A stretch of 42,082 nt of DNA from NCBI GenBank assembly GCA_009377815.1, contig WHTI01000013.1, positions 1 to 42,082 on the forward strand, given 5' to 3'. This DNA comes from Actinomycetota bacterium (lineage in GTDB: Bacteria > Actinomycetota > CADDZG01 > WHSQ01). Positions within the stretch are counted from its first letter, which is position 1. Each line of letters begins with the position of its first letter. Shown in pieces: positions 32,235-41,083 of this stretch. The notes beneath the pieces are model-generated. The model worked only from the letters and a program-made list of their open reading frames with translations. It did not search any database and was not told where the DNA came from. The position numbers and the translations under genes are program-made.

Positions 32235-33160
32235 GCTCACCGAACGCGGTCCGCAAGGGCACGCTCCTGGTCGCCTTCGGCTCATCGCTGTGGGCTACCG
32301 ATCTGATCTTCCGGCCGGAGCTGGCGGAAGCGCTCACTGCGGCCGAGGTCGTCTTCTGGGAGCACCTGATCCTGGCCTTGATCTGTCTCCCGATCCTGCT
32401 GAGGAGCGACCTACGACGGTTGACGCGCCGAGACTGGATCTCGGTCGCGCTCGTGGGGGCCGGTGCGTCGGTCGTGGCTACGGTGCTGTTCACCGAGGCG
32501 TTCTCATATGGGGAGCCGACCACAGTGGTGTTGCTTCAGAAGGTTCAACCGCTGGTGGTCATCGTGGGAGCGAGGATCATGCTCGGCGAACGTCTCAAGC
32601 CGAACTTCTGGTTGTACGCGATACCGGCGATCGTCGGGGCGTATCTCCTGTCGACCCCGGCCCCCTCCGAGGTCACGCTCGCGTCCTTCACGCCGGCGTT
32701 GCTGTCGATCGGCGCAGCCACCCTCTGGGGCCTCGGGACGGTGCTCGGCCGCGGGCTCCTGAACACGATCCCGTTCATGACCCAGACCGCGCTCCGCTTC
32801 GTGGTGGGATTTCCGATGGCGGCGATCATGCTCGGCGCCTTCGGACCGGAAGGCCGTCTCGTCGAGGCCAGGCTCAGCGATACTCCGATCCTCCTCGCCC
32901 TCGCCCTGGTCCCGGGCCTGATCGCGGTCTCGCTCTACTACCGGGGGCTCACGCAGACGCCGGCGTCGACCGCCACGCTCGCCGAGCTCGCCTTCCCGTT
33001 AAGTGCCGTCGTCCTCGGCCTCATCCTGTTCGACGACCCCCTCGTGGGATCGCAGTGGATCGGATTCGTGGTCCTCGGCCTCAGCATCACGGCCCTCGGC
33101 CTGGCGGGAAGCCGGACCCAACCGGTCCTGGTCCCAGAAGAGACGGCCACCCCCGCCTGA
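32231..33160 (+). CDS. EamA/DMT-family transporter
   Basis: 309 residues from ATG 32231 with ten hydrophobic segments and two EamA repeats (GTLLVAFGSSLWATDLIF and the second beginning AATLWGLGTVLGRGLL). The frame is open upstream to 32051 but that part overlaps the acetyltransferase. The ATGA overlap couples it to the acetyltransferase, which may modify the compound exported. Longer open frames on the other phases here are high-GC shadows. Confidence 0.9.
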   Translation: MSSPNAVRKGTLLVAFGSSLWATDLIFRPELAEALTAAEVVFWEHLILALICLPILLRSDLRRLTRRDWISVALVGAGASVVATVLFTEAFSYGEPTTVVLLQKVQPLVVIVGARIMLGERLKPNFWLYAIPAIVGAYLLSTPAPSEVTLASFTPALLSIGAATLWGLGTVLGRGLLNTIPFMTQTALRFVVGFPMAAIMLGAFGPEGRLVEARLSDTPILLALALVPGLIAVSLYYRGLTQTPASTATLAELAFPLSAVVLGLILFDDPLVGSQWIGFVVLGLSITALGLAGSRTQPVLVPEETATPA

Positions 33161-33241
33161 GCCTGGTTGGATTGCTAGGCGGGTATGCGGGTATCTAGAA
33201 CGGGCACAACCCGATGGGACGTCTACAGAAGGAGTTCTTCG

Positions 33242-33421
33242 ATGCTTAGATCCGGGCTCTTCATCCTCTATGTCGTGATCGGCTTGCTTGTGGCCAACGA
33301 TCACAACTACTTCAACAACCTCAACGACCTCGAAAGCATCATCTCGGCGATCCTCGCCGTATTCCTGTGGCCCCTCGTGGTGCTCGGCGTCAACCTCCGC
33401 ATCGGACGGATAACGAACTAA
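33242..33421 (+). CDS. Small membrane protein
   Basis: 59 residues with two hydrophobic helices (about 4-18, GLFILYVVIGLLVA, and 33-52, ISAILAVFLWPLVVLGVNL). ATG 33242 is preceded by AGAAGGAG at 7-nt spacing. No family name can be given. Hydrophobicity and the good ribosome site support a real gene. It lies between the EamA transporter and the zinc-ribbon peptide, all in the same direction. Confidence 0.68.
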   Translation: MLRSGLFILYVVIGLLVANDHNYFNNLNDLESIISAILAVFLWPLVVLGVNLRIGRITN

Positions 33422-33528
33422 CCCAACGGCTCGCTCTGCTTTCACTCCGCGGGATGCGGTGACATCATTCCTGTACCGGGTTCACAAGGGTGCCCCTCAT
33501 CATTCAGACATTCTGTGAGGAGGAATGG

Positions 33529-33696
33529 TTGAACGCCACCACCCAGGTCTTCTGTGCCACTTGCGGCAAGGATGTCAGCCCGGCTGCCGCTCAGGAACTG
33601 TTCTGTCCGGCGTGCTCGTCACCGCTGCTTCCGAGATTCATGGATCCCGAGCACGACGAGCTCAAGGTCCCGGCACCGGAGATCTACCTGGGTTGA
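33529..33696 (+). CDS. Small zinc-ribbon protein
   Basis: 55 residues with two CxxC knuckles (FCATCGKD and FCPACSSP) that would bind one zinc ion. The TTG at 33529 follows GAGGAGGA at 4-nt spacing; the frame is open to 33490 but without a better site. It ends 42 nt before the kinase-aminotransferase gene and may be co-transcribed. Function unknown; such ribbons often act as small regulators or protein-binding adaptors. Confidence 0.68.
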   Translation: MNATTQVFCATCGKDVSPAAAQELFCPACSSPLLPRFMDPEHDELKVPAPEIYLG

Positions 33697-33738
33697 CGGC
33701 CTCCGCCCGGCACGTCGTCCATAGAGGAAGATGTGCCG

Positions 33739-36096
33739 ATGCCCGATATCCCTTCCGTTCTCACGTCCGCGCCCCCCACGCTCCAGCCGGAGACCGCTGC
33801 CGATCTGGCGAGCCGGGTCTTCGGCATCGCGGGGACCTTGAGTCCTCTGGGGAGCGAGCGCGATCAGAACTTCATGGTCGAGGACGGTTCCGGTGATCGC
33901 TACCTCCTGAAGCTGTCCAACGCCGCCGAGGACGAGTCCGGCGTGACCTACGAGACCGATGCTCTGCTCCACATCCTGCGGACCGACCCCGGCCTGCCGG
34001 TAATGGAACCGGTGACAACGACTAACGGAACGTATTGGGCCAGCGTCGATACGCCGAGCGGGACAGGACATCTGATCAGGATGTTCACGTTCCTCGAGGG
34101 GACCCCGGCCGCCGCTCCCGACCTCGACCTCGAGGCGATCGCGGCGTTCGGGGCAACGCTGGCGCGGCTCGGTCGGTCGCTGCGCGGCTTCTTCCATCCC
34201 GCGGCCGGGCGGAAGCTGTTGTGGGACGAGAGGCATGCGAGCGACCTCCGGCCTCTGCTCGAACACATCACCGACGACGCCCAAGCGGCGCTCACAGGTG
34301 CCGCGCTGGACCGTTTCGATGCACGGGTCCTGCCGGTGGTGGGCTCGTTGCGAGCCCAGACTATCCACAACGACTTCTCGCTCGATAACACCTTGATGGG
34401 GCCCGATCGACGGGTCAGCGGCATCCTCGATTTCGGGGACCTGACCCACACCGCGTTGGTGTGTGATCTGTCGACGGCGATGTCCTCGGTCATGTTCGGG
34501 CGAGACGACCCTGGTGAGGCCGGTGAGGCGGTCGTCGCCGGCTATGCCTCGATCACCCCGGTCGAGGAACTCGAGCTGAGCCTCCTCCCGGACCTCCTCG
34601 CGGCGCGGCTCGTCGCTCTTATCGCGATCGCGGCCTGGAGAGTGAGATCTTTCCCCGAGAACCGCGAGTACATCATGGGCTCGGTCGCCGAGGCACACTC
34701 GCTGCTCGCCTGGCTCGACGGGGGAGGGTATGCGGACCTCGAGGATCGCCTCGGTGCCGGCTCGAGCGCGGCCCCGACCGCCGTTTCTACGGAGGAGTTG
34801 CGGGAGCGCCGTCGGGTGCTCGGCTCGGCGATGTCACCGCTGTCTTACCAGCGGCCTCTCCACCTAGTCCGAGGCGACGGACCGTGGCTGTACGACACCG
34901 ATGGTGTGAGATACCTCGACGCCTACAACAACGTCCCTGTCGTCGGCCACTGCCACCCTCTCGTATCCGATGCGATAGCGAGGCAGTCGCGCGCGCTGAA
35001 CACGAACCTCCGGTACCTGCATGAGAACTCGATCGAGCTGGCGGAACGTTTGTGCGGGACGCTTCCGGACGGACTGGATGTCTGCATGTTCGTCAATTCC
35101 GGAAGCGAGGCCAACGATCTCGCGTGGCAACTGGCGCGAGCGGTGACCGGACGTGCAGGTGGGATCGTGACCGAGTACGCGTATCACGGGATCACTACCG
35201 CGGTGTCGGATCTGTCGCCCGAACACTGGGCCCGCGGCTACACGCCCGATACGGTCGCGACGATCCCGGCCCCCGATGGTCACGCCGGGGTCCACCGCCG
35301 CGAGGATCCGAACTGGGCTGCAGCCTACGCGGCTCACCTGGACGATGCCGTGGAGCATCTCCGCGCCGGCGGACTCGAGCCGGCGGCGCTGTTCCTCGAC
35401 TCGGGCTTCACGAGTGACGGGATCCTCGTGCCGCCGGCCGAGTACGGGAGGGACGTGGTCGATCGGATCCACGCCACCGGCGGGCTGTTCGTTGCCGACG
35501 AGGTACAGACGGGATTCGGACGCCTCGGGGCTCACCTCTGGGGTTTCGAGCGCTTCGGAGTGACCCCGGACATCGTCACGCTCGGCAAGCCGATGGGTAA
35601 CGGCCACCCCGTGGCCGCGGTGCTGACCACGAGCGCGATCGTCGACCGCTTCGCCCAGACGATGGACTTCTTCAGCACCTTCGGAGGCAACCCGGTCGCC
35701 TGCGCCGCCGGACTAGCGGTGCTGGATGTGATCGAGAGCGAGGGCATCCAGGAGCGCGTGATGGGTACCGGCAACGCACTGATCGACGGGCTCCGAGTGC
35801 TCGCCGAGCGACACTCCTCGATCGGCGAGGTTCGGGGGCTGGGGCTGCTGATCGGGGTCGCCTTCACCTCGGATGACACTGGCCGCCCATCCGATGCCGC
35901 TCTCGCCGGTCGCGTGATGAACGGGATGCGCGAGCGGGGGATCCTGATCGGGACCACCGGGCCCGATGACAACGTCCTCAAGATCCGTCCGCCCCTCGTG
36001 ATCACCGAGGAACACGTCGACCTCCTGCTCACGACCCTCGATGAGGTCCTCCGGATATGCAACGAGCCCGGGGGTGAGACCCCGGGCTCGTCGTGA
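33739..36096 (+). CDS. Fusion of an APH-type small-molecule kinase and a class III aminotransferase
   Basis: About 785 residues. The N-terminal half is a choline/hydroxylysine-kinase-like phosphotransferase with the catalytic motif HNDFSLDNTL (His210, Asp212) and metal-binding ILDFGD. The C-terminal half (from about residue 355) is a PLP class III aminotransferase with VNSGSEANDLAWQLA, LFVADEVQTGFGRLG and the PLP Lys617 in LGKPMGNGHPVAAV. Similar two-domain proteins relate to hydroxylysine kinase and phosphohydroxylysine or phosphoethanolamine phospho-lyase, so phosphorylation followed by elimination is likely. ATG 33739 is chosen because GAGGAAG lies 8 nt upstream. Confidence 0.9.
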   Translation: MPDIPSVLTSAPPTLQPETAADLASRVFGIAGTLSPLGSERDQNFMVEDGSGDRYLLKLSNAAEDESGVTYETDALLHILRTDPGLPVMEPVTTTNGTYWASVDTPSGTGHLIRMFTFLEGTPAAAPDLDLEAIAAFGATLARLGRSLRGFFHPAAGRKLLWDERHASDLRPLLEHITDDAQAALTGAALDRFDARVLPVVGSLRAQTIHNDFSLDNTLMGPDRRVSGILDFGDLTHTALVCDLSTAMSSVMFGRDDPGEAGEAVVAGYASITPVEELELSLLPDLLAARLVALIAIAAWRVRSFPENREYIMGSVAEAHSLLAWLDGGGYADLEDRLGAGSSAAPTAVSTEELRERRRVLGSAMSPLSYQRPLHLVRGDGPWLYDTDGVRYLDAYNNVPVVGHCHPLVSDAIARQSRALNTNLRYLHENSIELAERLCGTLPDGLDVCMFVNSGSEANDLAWQLARAVTGRAGGIVTEYAYHGITTAVSDLSPEHWARGYTPDTVATIPAPDGHAGVHRREDPNWAAAYAAHLDDAVEHLRAGGLEPAALFLDSGFTSDGILVPPAEYGRDVVDRIHATGGLFVADEVQTGFGRLGAHLWGFERFGVTPDIVTLGKPMGNGHPVAAVLTTSAIVDRFAQTMDFFSTFGGNPVACAAGLAVLDVIESEGIQERVMGTGNALIDGLRVLAERHSSIGEVRGLGLLIGVAFTSDDTGRPSDAALAGRVMNGMRERGILIGTTGPDDNVLKIRPPLVITEEHVDLLLTTLDEVLRICNEPGGETPGSS
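36063..36090. terminator. Hairpin terminator at the end of the fusion gene
   Basis: CGAGCCCGGGG pairs with CCCCGGGCTCG (11 bp) around a 6-nt loop, inside the last codons of the fusion gene and facing the convergent serine protease gene. The GGGTTTTCTC that follows supplies a poor T-tract. It probably acts in both directions. Confidence 0.6.
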
Positions 36097-36112
36097 CGCT
36101 GGGTTTTCTCGG

Positions 36113-36943
36113 TTAGGGAAGCAGCCCGCCGAGTCCACCGACGAACGGCTCGGTGCCGAGCGCCAGCTGCACGCTGGGTCCGCCATGGCTGAGCATGTAG
36201 GACAGCTCCCGCCCGAGGTCTCCCACGCCGTTGGATGCCGGGAACGGAAGGATCGCAACCGTGCTGAGCGTCCCGAGGGCCGCACCGGTGGACGACAGGA
36301 ACGCCGAGCCGGAGTCACCCGGGATCCCCGGAGTGACGGTGTAGACATCGTGGGTCCAGCCACCCGCCGCGGCACCGAGGCTGTATCCGGTCTTGGGGCT
36401 GAGCTGGCTGAGGCCGAGCCTCAGGCTCGAGTTGCCGTAGGAGTACACCTGGTCGCCGAGAGCCGTGGTGGCGCCGACCGACACCGGTCCACCCCAGGCG
36501 GGGATCGAGGGATTGACCTTGTTGTAGTCGCCGGCAGCTAAGCGCACGAGAGCGAAGTCATTGTACTGGCACGTATTGGCATCGGTCTCACCGTTGGCCT
36601 GCATGGTCAACCACGAGGAGTACACCAAGGTGCCGGGCTGCGAGGCTCCGTCGACCTCGACCGGGGTCCCGAGGGGAAGGCTTCCCGCGTCGCAACCGTC
36701 GGTCTCTGTCGCTCCACCGGTGCCGGCGCAATGAGCAGCCTGGCCGATGAAGACGTCGTTCGATCCGTTGTAGAAGACGAAGTTCGAGGTGCACTGGGCG
36801 CCCGCGGTGAAGGTCATAACCCCGGGGTGGATGGCTGCCGTGGCCGCCGGGGCCCACGGGGGAACCGCCTGAGCCTGGGTAGGCATCGCCACCACGGCCA
36901 GGATGGCCACGATGGGAAGGATGGAGCGGAAGCGCTTGAGCAT
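36113..36943 (-). CDS. Secreted trypsin-like (S1 family) serine protease
   Basis: A 276-residue exported protein. A signal peptide of about 26 residues ends in AQA. The catalytic triad is visible: His71 in GQAAHCAG, Asp129 in YNDFALVRL and Ser211 in GIPGDSGSAF. Cysteines near His71 and at 51, 84 and 125 could form disulfides. It is divergent from the M6 metalloprotease across 164 bp. ATG 36943 is preceded by AGGAGGAACC. The substrate is unknown; role in extracellular protein degradation is inferred. Confidence 0.9.
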   Translation of the reverse strand: MLKRFRSILPIVAILAVVAMPTQAQAVPPWAPAATAAIHPGVMTFTAGAQCTSNFVFYNGSNDVFIGQAAHCAGTGGATETDGCDAGSLPLGTPVEVDGASQPGTLVYSSWLTMQANGETDANTCQYNDFALVRLAAGDYNKVNPSIPAWGGPVSVGATTALGDQVYSYGNSSLRLGLSQLSPKTGYSLGAAAGGWTHDVYTVTPGIPGDSGSAFLSSTGAALGTLSTVAILPFPASNGVGDLGRELSYMLSHGGPSVQLALGTEPFVGGLGGLLP

Positions 36944-37107
36944 GGTTCCTCCTGGATCGGATTCCCGGACATGGGAGTATTCGCCACCAAGTGACCCAAC
37001 CCCTGCTTTTGGTGTGAGAAGCGGAAAATCCCCTTCGCCGGAGGGAATCGGTTCCCGGCGGAGAACTCACCGCACGGAACCGCCCACATTCGTTCAAGGG
37101 GGAACAG

Positions 37108-40100
37108 ATGCGAACCAGGTCCGTACTCAGGCCCATCCTCGCCGTACTTCTCGTAGCAACCCTGCTGTCGCCGGCCGCCTCGGCCGGAAAGAAGCAGGTG
37201 GCCGCCCAGAAGAAGGCCGATAAGCCGATGGTGTGGGGAGACCTCTATCCCGCCTCGCCGGCCGACATCGTCGTGAAGCAGCCCGACGGTTCCACCTTCA
37301 AGGCAAGCCTCACCAACGCTGAGATCGGCGGGAGCCTCGAGCACCTGGGCTACACGGTTCGGAAGCGCCCCGACGGCTGGTGGGTCTACGCCACCGGTCG
37401 GGACGACAAGGGTCGCCTCACCGGTTCCGACGCACGCGTCGGCATCGATGCGCGCCCAGAGGGCATCAAGCCCGCGGTCGGACGGACCGAGAACATCTGG
37501 ACCCGTTCCACGGGGAGGGACATCCGCACCCAGATGTTCGAGCAGCTTCGGATCGCCGCCGCCAAGGCACAGGAACAGCAGGCCGCCGCGGCGCCGGGCG
37601 AACCGGTCGTCTTCCGCTTCCCGGTCTTGATGCTGGCGACCTGGTGGGACGAGGAGGCCGGCCAGACCTCTCCCCAGTTCCAGGAAGGCAACGACGCGGA
37701 GTTCTTCAGGAAGCTCCTCGACGGCTTCGGGGGTAACCCCCGCGGGACCCTCACCGAGTTCTACTTCGAGAACTCCTACGGCCAGTTCCTCGTGCAGGTC
37801 GATGTCTTCGGTCCTTACACGTCCGCTCGTTCGGCGGAGGACCGGTGCTACTACGGTGGCATCGAAGCTCCCGAAAGCGAGTTCGACGATCTCGACCCGA
37901 TCGACTCCGTTCTCGGGGTCGGAGGCGGGGGCGCGCTCGGGATGGCCGCTGAGGCCGTTCCTCAGGCGGACCCCGAGGTCGACTTCTCCCTTTACGACAA
38001 CAACGCCGACGGGGACGTCGACTTCACCGGTCTGATCCACTCCGGCCCCGACATGGCCGCGACCGGCGATCCTTGCCACACGTGGTCGCACGCGATCGAC
38101 GGCTCGCTTGGTACCCCGGCCGGCATCCCCACCAACGACGGGGCCCTCGTCAAGCGGGTCTTCACGATGCCCGAGATCGACCTCGAGATCGGTGTCGCTA
38201 CACACGAGATGGCGCACGCGCTGGGCGAGCCCGACTACTACAACCCCGGCTACATCTCGGCGGGAACGGGCGACTGGGACATCATGGCGGGAGGTTCCTG
38301 GTTCGGGAACCCGCCGGGTTCCAACCCGACGGGCTTCAACCCTGCCAGCAAGATCTTCCAGGGTTGGATCACGCCGACGATCGTCCACGGTGACGTGAAG
38401 AACCTCACGCTCAAGCCGCGCGAACTCATGCCTTCGGCGAACTACGCCGCCGATCAGCCCAACCCGAACATCATCCTCGTGCCGACGCAGTGGGCCAAGG
38501 TCGGTGAGACGGACCAGTACGAACACGAATGGACCGAAGAGGACGTCTACGGCCTCGCCCTCGATGGTGACAACGGTTATGTCGTCGAGGGGTATTTCGT
38601 CGAGAACTGGAGCCGCACGACGAACGGTCCCGCTGTCCACGAGGAGATGTCTCGCGGCCCGTACTTCGACCGGCAGGCACTCGCCTCGGGGTTGATGGTG
38701 TGGCACTTCGACTACGTCGCTCGTTCCAACGTCTACTACGGATCGAACAATGCAGGGAGCGACCCCAACCGGCCGCAGATGGACCCGATGGAGTGGGACT
38801 ACAACGACAACACCCAGGAACTCCAGCTCAATCTCACCCGCGGAGAGCCAACCGATGTCATGTGGGGGGCTGCGACCGGCATCACTTCGGGAACCCGGAA
38901 GCTTCCCCCTGGGCTGCCCGATGTCGATGGCGACCCGCAGGCGACGATCGAATTCAGCGGAGCCGTTCCTCCGGCCCAGACGAGTGACTTCAACTTCACG
39001 GTCGAGGACAACCCCGCCAACTACCAGATGGAGGTGACCATCGTTCCGCTCGGTGACTGTACCCTCGAGGTTCTGAGAGTCGTCGATGGGGAGGAGCAAA
39101 CGCTTGGCTCTACGGACTCCGGATTCATCGGGGATCCTGAGACCATCTACATCACGCAGCCCGAGCCGGGCGAGTACATCGCCAGGGTCGGGGACTTCGC
39201 CGGCTGCACTTCCTACGATGGAACCGTCGAGTTCTTCTCGCCGACCTCCGCCTTCCTGACCACCGGCGCGGCCGACACCTGGTCAAACTGGTCCCAGGAA
39301 CCGACCGGTTGGGCATTCACGAATGTGCGCGGGGCGTTCGACGAGCTCGATCACATCGCGGACGGCTCCACGAACGGCGCGATGACCCTCGACATCGTCA
39401 ACGTCGGGAACGGAGAGCGAGACGTTTCTCCCGGCTTCGTGACCCCGGTTGGGGCGATCTCGGCCACGAACACGAACCCGATGACGGTTCCGATCTTCAA
39501 CAATGGCGGGCAGAGCTCTACCGTGTTGGTCGAGGTCCACAAGCGATCGGCCAAGGGCAAGGTGATCGCCAAGGGGACGGTGCAGATCGGTGCCTACTCC
39601 CAGAAGGACCTCACCTTCGACTACACGCCCTCGATCGAGGGTCCTGCGGATCTCGTGGTCACGGTTGATCCGAAGAAGGTCCTGAACGAGGTGCTCGAGA
39701 ACAACAACAGTCAGAAGACGACGCTGTGGTCGGGTCCCGCTAACGCACGGGTGCTGATCGTCGATGACGACGCCTCGACCGACTCGGAGGCCATCTACGC
39801 CGGGGCCCTTGCGGCCCAGCGCATCCCGTACACGATCGTGCGGAACCACGCGACCGCGGCGATGATGAACCAGTACGACGCGGTCGTCTGGGAGTCCGGG
39901 CTCGAGAGATACCAGGGACAGCTCGACGCCAACGACCGTGCCGAGATCAAGTCCTATCTCGACGGCGGCGGCAACCTCATGTTCACGAGCCCCCGCGCCG
40001 CGGCAGCCCTGGGAGAGGAGCCGGCCCGCACCAACCCTGGTGCCACCGCGGATATGCCCCTGTTCCTAAGGGACTACTTCGGTGCTACCTATGAGGACAC

Positions 40101-40749
40101 CCTCCAAGTTGGCGGTGGCAAGGTCACCGGCCTTGGTGACATCTTCGGAACGAAGAACTTTTCCACCGACGTCTTCCCCGGCCGACCTTTGCAGGACGTG
40201 TTCTCCCTGGGGGCGTCGGAGATCGGCACATCCACGGCGGTGTCCTCGTGGGAGAAGGGCGGTGAGGGTGCGCTTATGGCCACCCGTGTCGAGGGTGACG
40301 ACTCTCACGGCGGCTTCAAGTCGATCTTCTTAGGAATGAACCTCCAGCAGATGAACAAGACCGACCACGCGATCATCGCGATCAAGAAGACGATGGACTA
40401 CTTCGGGGTCGAGAAGGGCGGGTATCAGCGAGCGGGGAAGACCCTGATCTTCCACCCGTCGGTGCGCAACCGCATCTCGGGGTCCGAGGTTCCGATCAAG
40501 GCGATCTCGATCGGCAAAGGCTTGAAGGAAGTCAGCAAGGTGCTCCTGTCGTACCGGGAGCACGGGACCGGCGCCTTCAAGACGGTGAAGATGAAGCGAG
40601 GAACCCGCCGGAACTCGTGGATCGGGTTCATCCCGGCGAACATGGTGACCCCGAGCGGCGTCGAGTACTACATCACGGCAGGTCCGACACGGGATCCCAA
40701 GCTCCGCAAGGTCGTGCACGTGATCGGAGTCGCCCTGCCGGAGATCTAA
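37108..40749 (+). CDS. Secreted M6-family (immune inhibitor A-like) metalloprotease
   Basis: A 1213-residue exported protein. A signal peptide runs to about residue 26 (ending SPAASA). The zinc motif HEMAHALGEPD has His366, Glu367, His370 and Asp376, as in M6 peptidases. Ca-binding-like acid loops flank it (DNNADGDVDF). Later parts include a CARDB-like Ig domain (around 800-890, NVGNGERDV to NEVLENNNSQ), a flavodoxin/GATase-like domain starting VLIVDDDASTDSEAIY, and a C-terminal beta domain. GGGGGAA precedes the ATG. A strong terminator follows. A long antisense open frame over the 5' half is a GC shadow. Confidence 0.9.
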   Translation: MRTRSVLRPILAVLLVATLLSPAASAGKKQVAAQKKADKPMVWGDLYPASPADIVVKQPDGSTFKASLTNAEIGGSLEHLGYTVRKRPDGWWVYATGRDDKGRLTGSDARVGIDARPEGIKPAVGRTENIWTRSTGRDIRTQMFEQLRIAAAKAQEQQAAAAPGEPVVFRFPVLMLATWWDEEAGQTSPQFQEGNDAEFFRKLLDGFGGNPRGTLTEFYFENSYGQFLVQVDVFGPYTSARSAEDRCYYGGIEAPESEFDDLDPIDSVLGVGGGGALGMAAEAVPQADPEVDFSLYDNNADGDVDFTGLIHSGPDMAATGDPCHTWSHAIDGSLGTPAGIPTNDGALVKRVFTMPEIDLEIGVATHEMAHALGEPDYYNPGYISAGTGDWDIMAGGSWFGNPPGSNPTGFNPASKIFQGWITPTIVHGDVKNLTLKPRELMPSANYAADQPNPNIILVPTQWAKVGETDQYEHEWTEEDVYGLALDGDNGYVVEGYFVENWSRTTNGPAVHEEMSRGPYFDRQALASGLMVWHFDYVARSNVYYGSNNAGSDPNRPQMDPMEWDYNDNTQELQLNLTRGEPTDVMWGAATGITSGTRKLPPGLPDVDGDPQATIEFSGAVPPAQTSDFNFTVEDNPANYQMEVTIVPLGDCTLEVLRVVDGEEQTLGSTDSGFIGDPETIYITQPEPGEYIARVGDFAGCTSYDGTVEFFSPTSAFLTTGAADTWSNWSQEPTGWAFTNVRGAFDELDHIADGSTNGAMTLDIVNVGNGERDVSPGFVTPVGAISATNTNPMTVPIFNNGGQSSTVLVEVHKRSAKGKVIAKGTVQIGAYSQKDLTFDYTPSIEGPADLVVTVDPKKVLNEVLENNNSQKTTLWSGPANARVLIVDDDASTDSEAIYAGALAAQRIPYTIVRNHATAAMMNQYDAVVWESGLERYQGQLDANDRAEIKSYLDGGGNLMFTSPRAAAALGEEPARTNPGATADMPLFLRDYFGATYEDTLQVGGGKVTGLGDIFGTKNFSTDVFPGRPLQDVFSLGASEIGTSTAVSSWEKGGEGALMATRVEGDDSHGGFKSIFLGMNLQQMNKTDHAIIAIKKTMDYFGVEKGGYQRAGKTLIFHPSVRNRISGSEVPIKAISIGKGLKEVSKVLLSYREHGTGAFKTVKMKRGTRRNSWIGFIPANMVTPSGVEYYITAGPTRDPKLRKVVHVIGVALPEI

Positions 40750-40773
40750 GGCCGGCAACGACCGCCCAACGCA

Positions 40774-40803
40774 AAGAGCCCGGACCGTATGGTCCGGGCT
40801 CTT
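40774..40803 (+). terminator. Intrinsic terminator after the M6 metalloprotease
   Basis: AAGAGCCCGGACC pairs perfectly with GGTCCGGGCTCTT (13 bp) around the loop GTAT, 24 nt after the stop. It may also serve the convergent small gene on the other strand. Confidence 0.85.
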
Positions 40804-40805
40804 CG

Positions 40806-40970
40806 TTACCGGCGTTCCTTGTCGGGATGGATACCGGGTGGTCCGCCGCGCGGTACAGAGCGTTTCTGCCGTCCTTCGGGGCGAACCTGATTCTCTTTCG
40901 CGTTCCCTCGGACGCCCATCTCCTTCGCGTACAGCCGGCTGATCTCTGCGGTCAGGTGACCGATGCTCAT
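40806..40970 (-). CDS. Small basic hypothetical protein
   Basis: 54 residues, rich in Arg, Lys and Pro in the second half, with a helical start MSIGHLTAEISRLYAKEM. ATG 40970 is preceded by AGGAGAGAAGCG, a good ribosome site; the frame is open 81 nt further without a better one. I recognise no family. It lies between the metalloprotease terminator and the E1-alpha gene on the same strand as the latter, separated by 113 nt. Confidence 0.55.
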   Translation of the reverse strand: MSIGHLTAEISRLYAKEMGVRGNAKENQVRPEGRQKRSVPRGGPPGIHPDKERR

Positions 40971-41083
40971 CGCTTCTCTCCTTCGATAGGGGTTGTGTCC
41001 TATCGACAGGATGAAGCGAGGCGAGTTGTTGGGGAGTCGCCCCGCCGACAACGACGCTGTCAGGTGGCCGACACGTTGGCGGT

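Noticed and set aside
31753-33198. A 481-codon open frame overlapping the acetyltransferase and EamA genes
   Set aside because: It is in another phase of two well-supported coupled genes, and its product is low-complexity Arg/Ser/Gly-rich.
36814-39099. A 761-codon open frame antisense to the metalloprotease
   Set aside because: It is a high-GC shadow of a well-supported gene. Its translation is a charged, repetitive Arg/Asp/Val sequence without domain motifs, and it crosses the serine protease gene and the divergent promoter.
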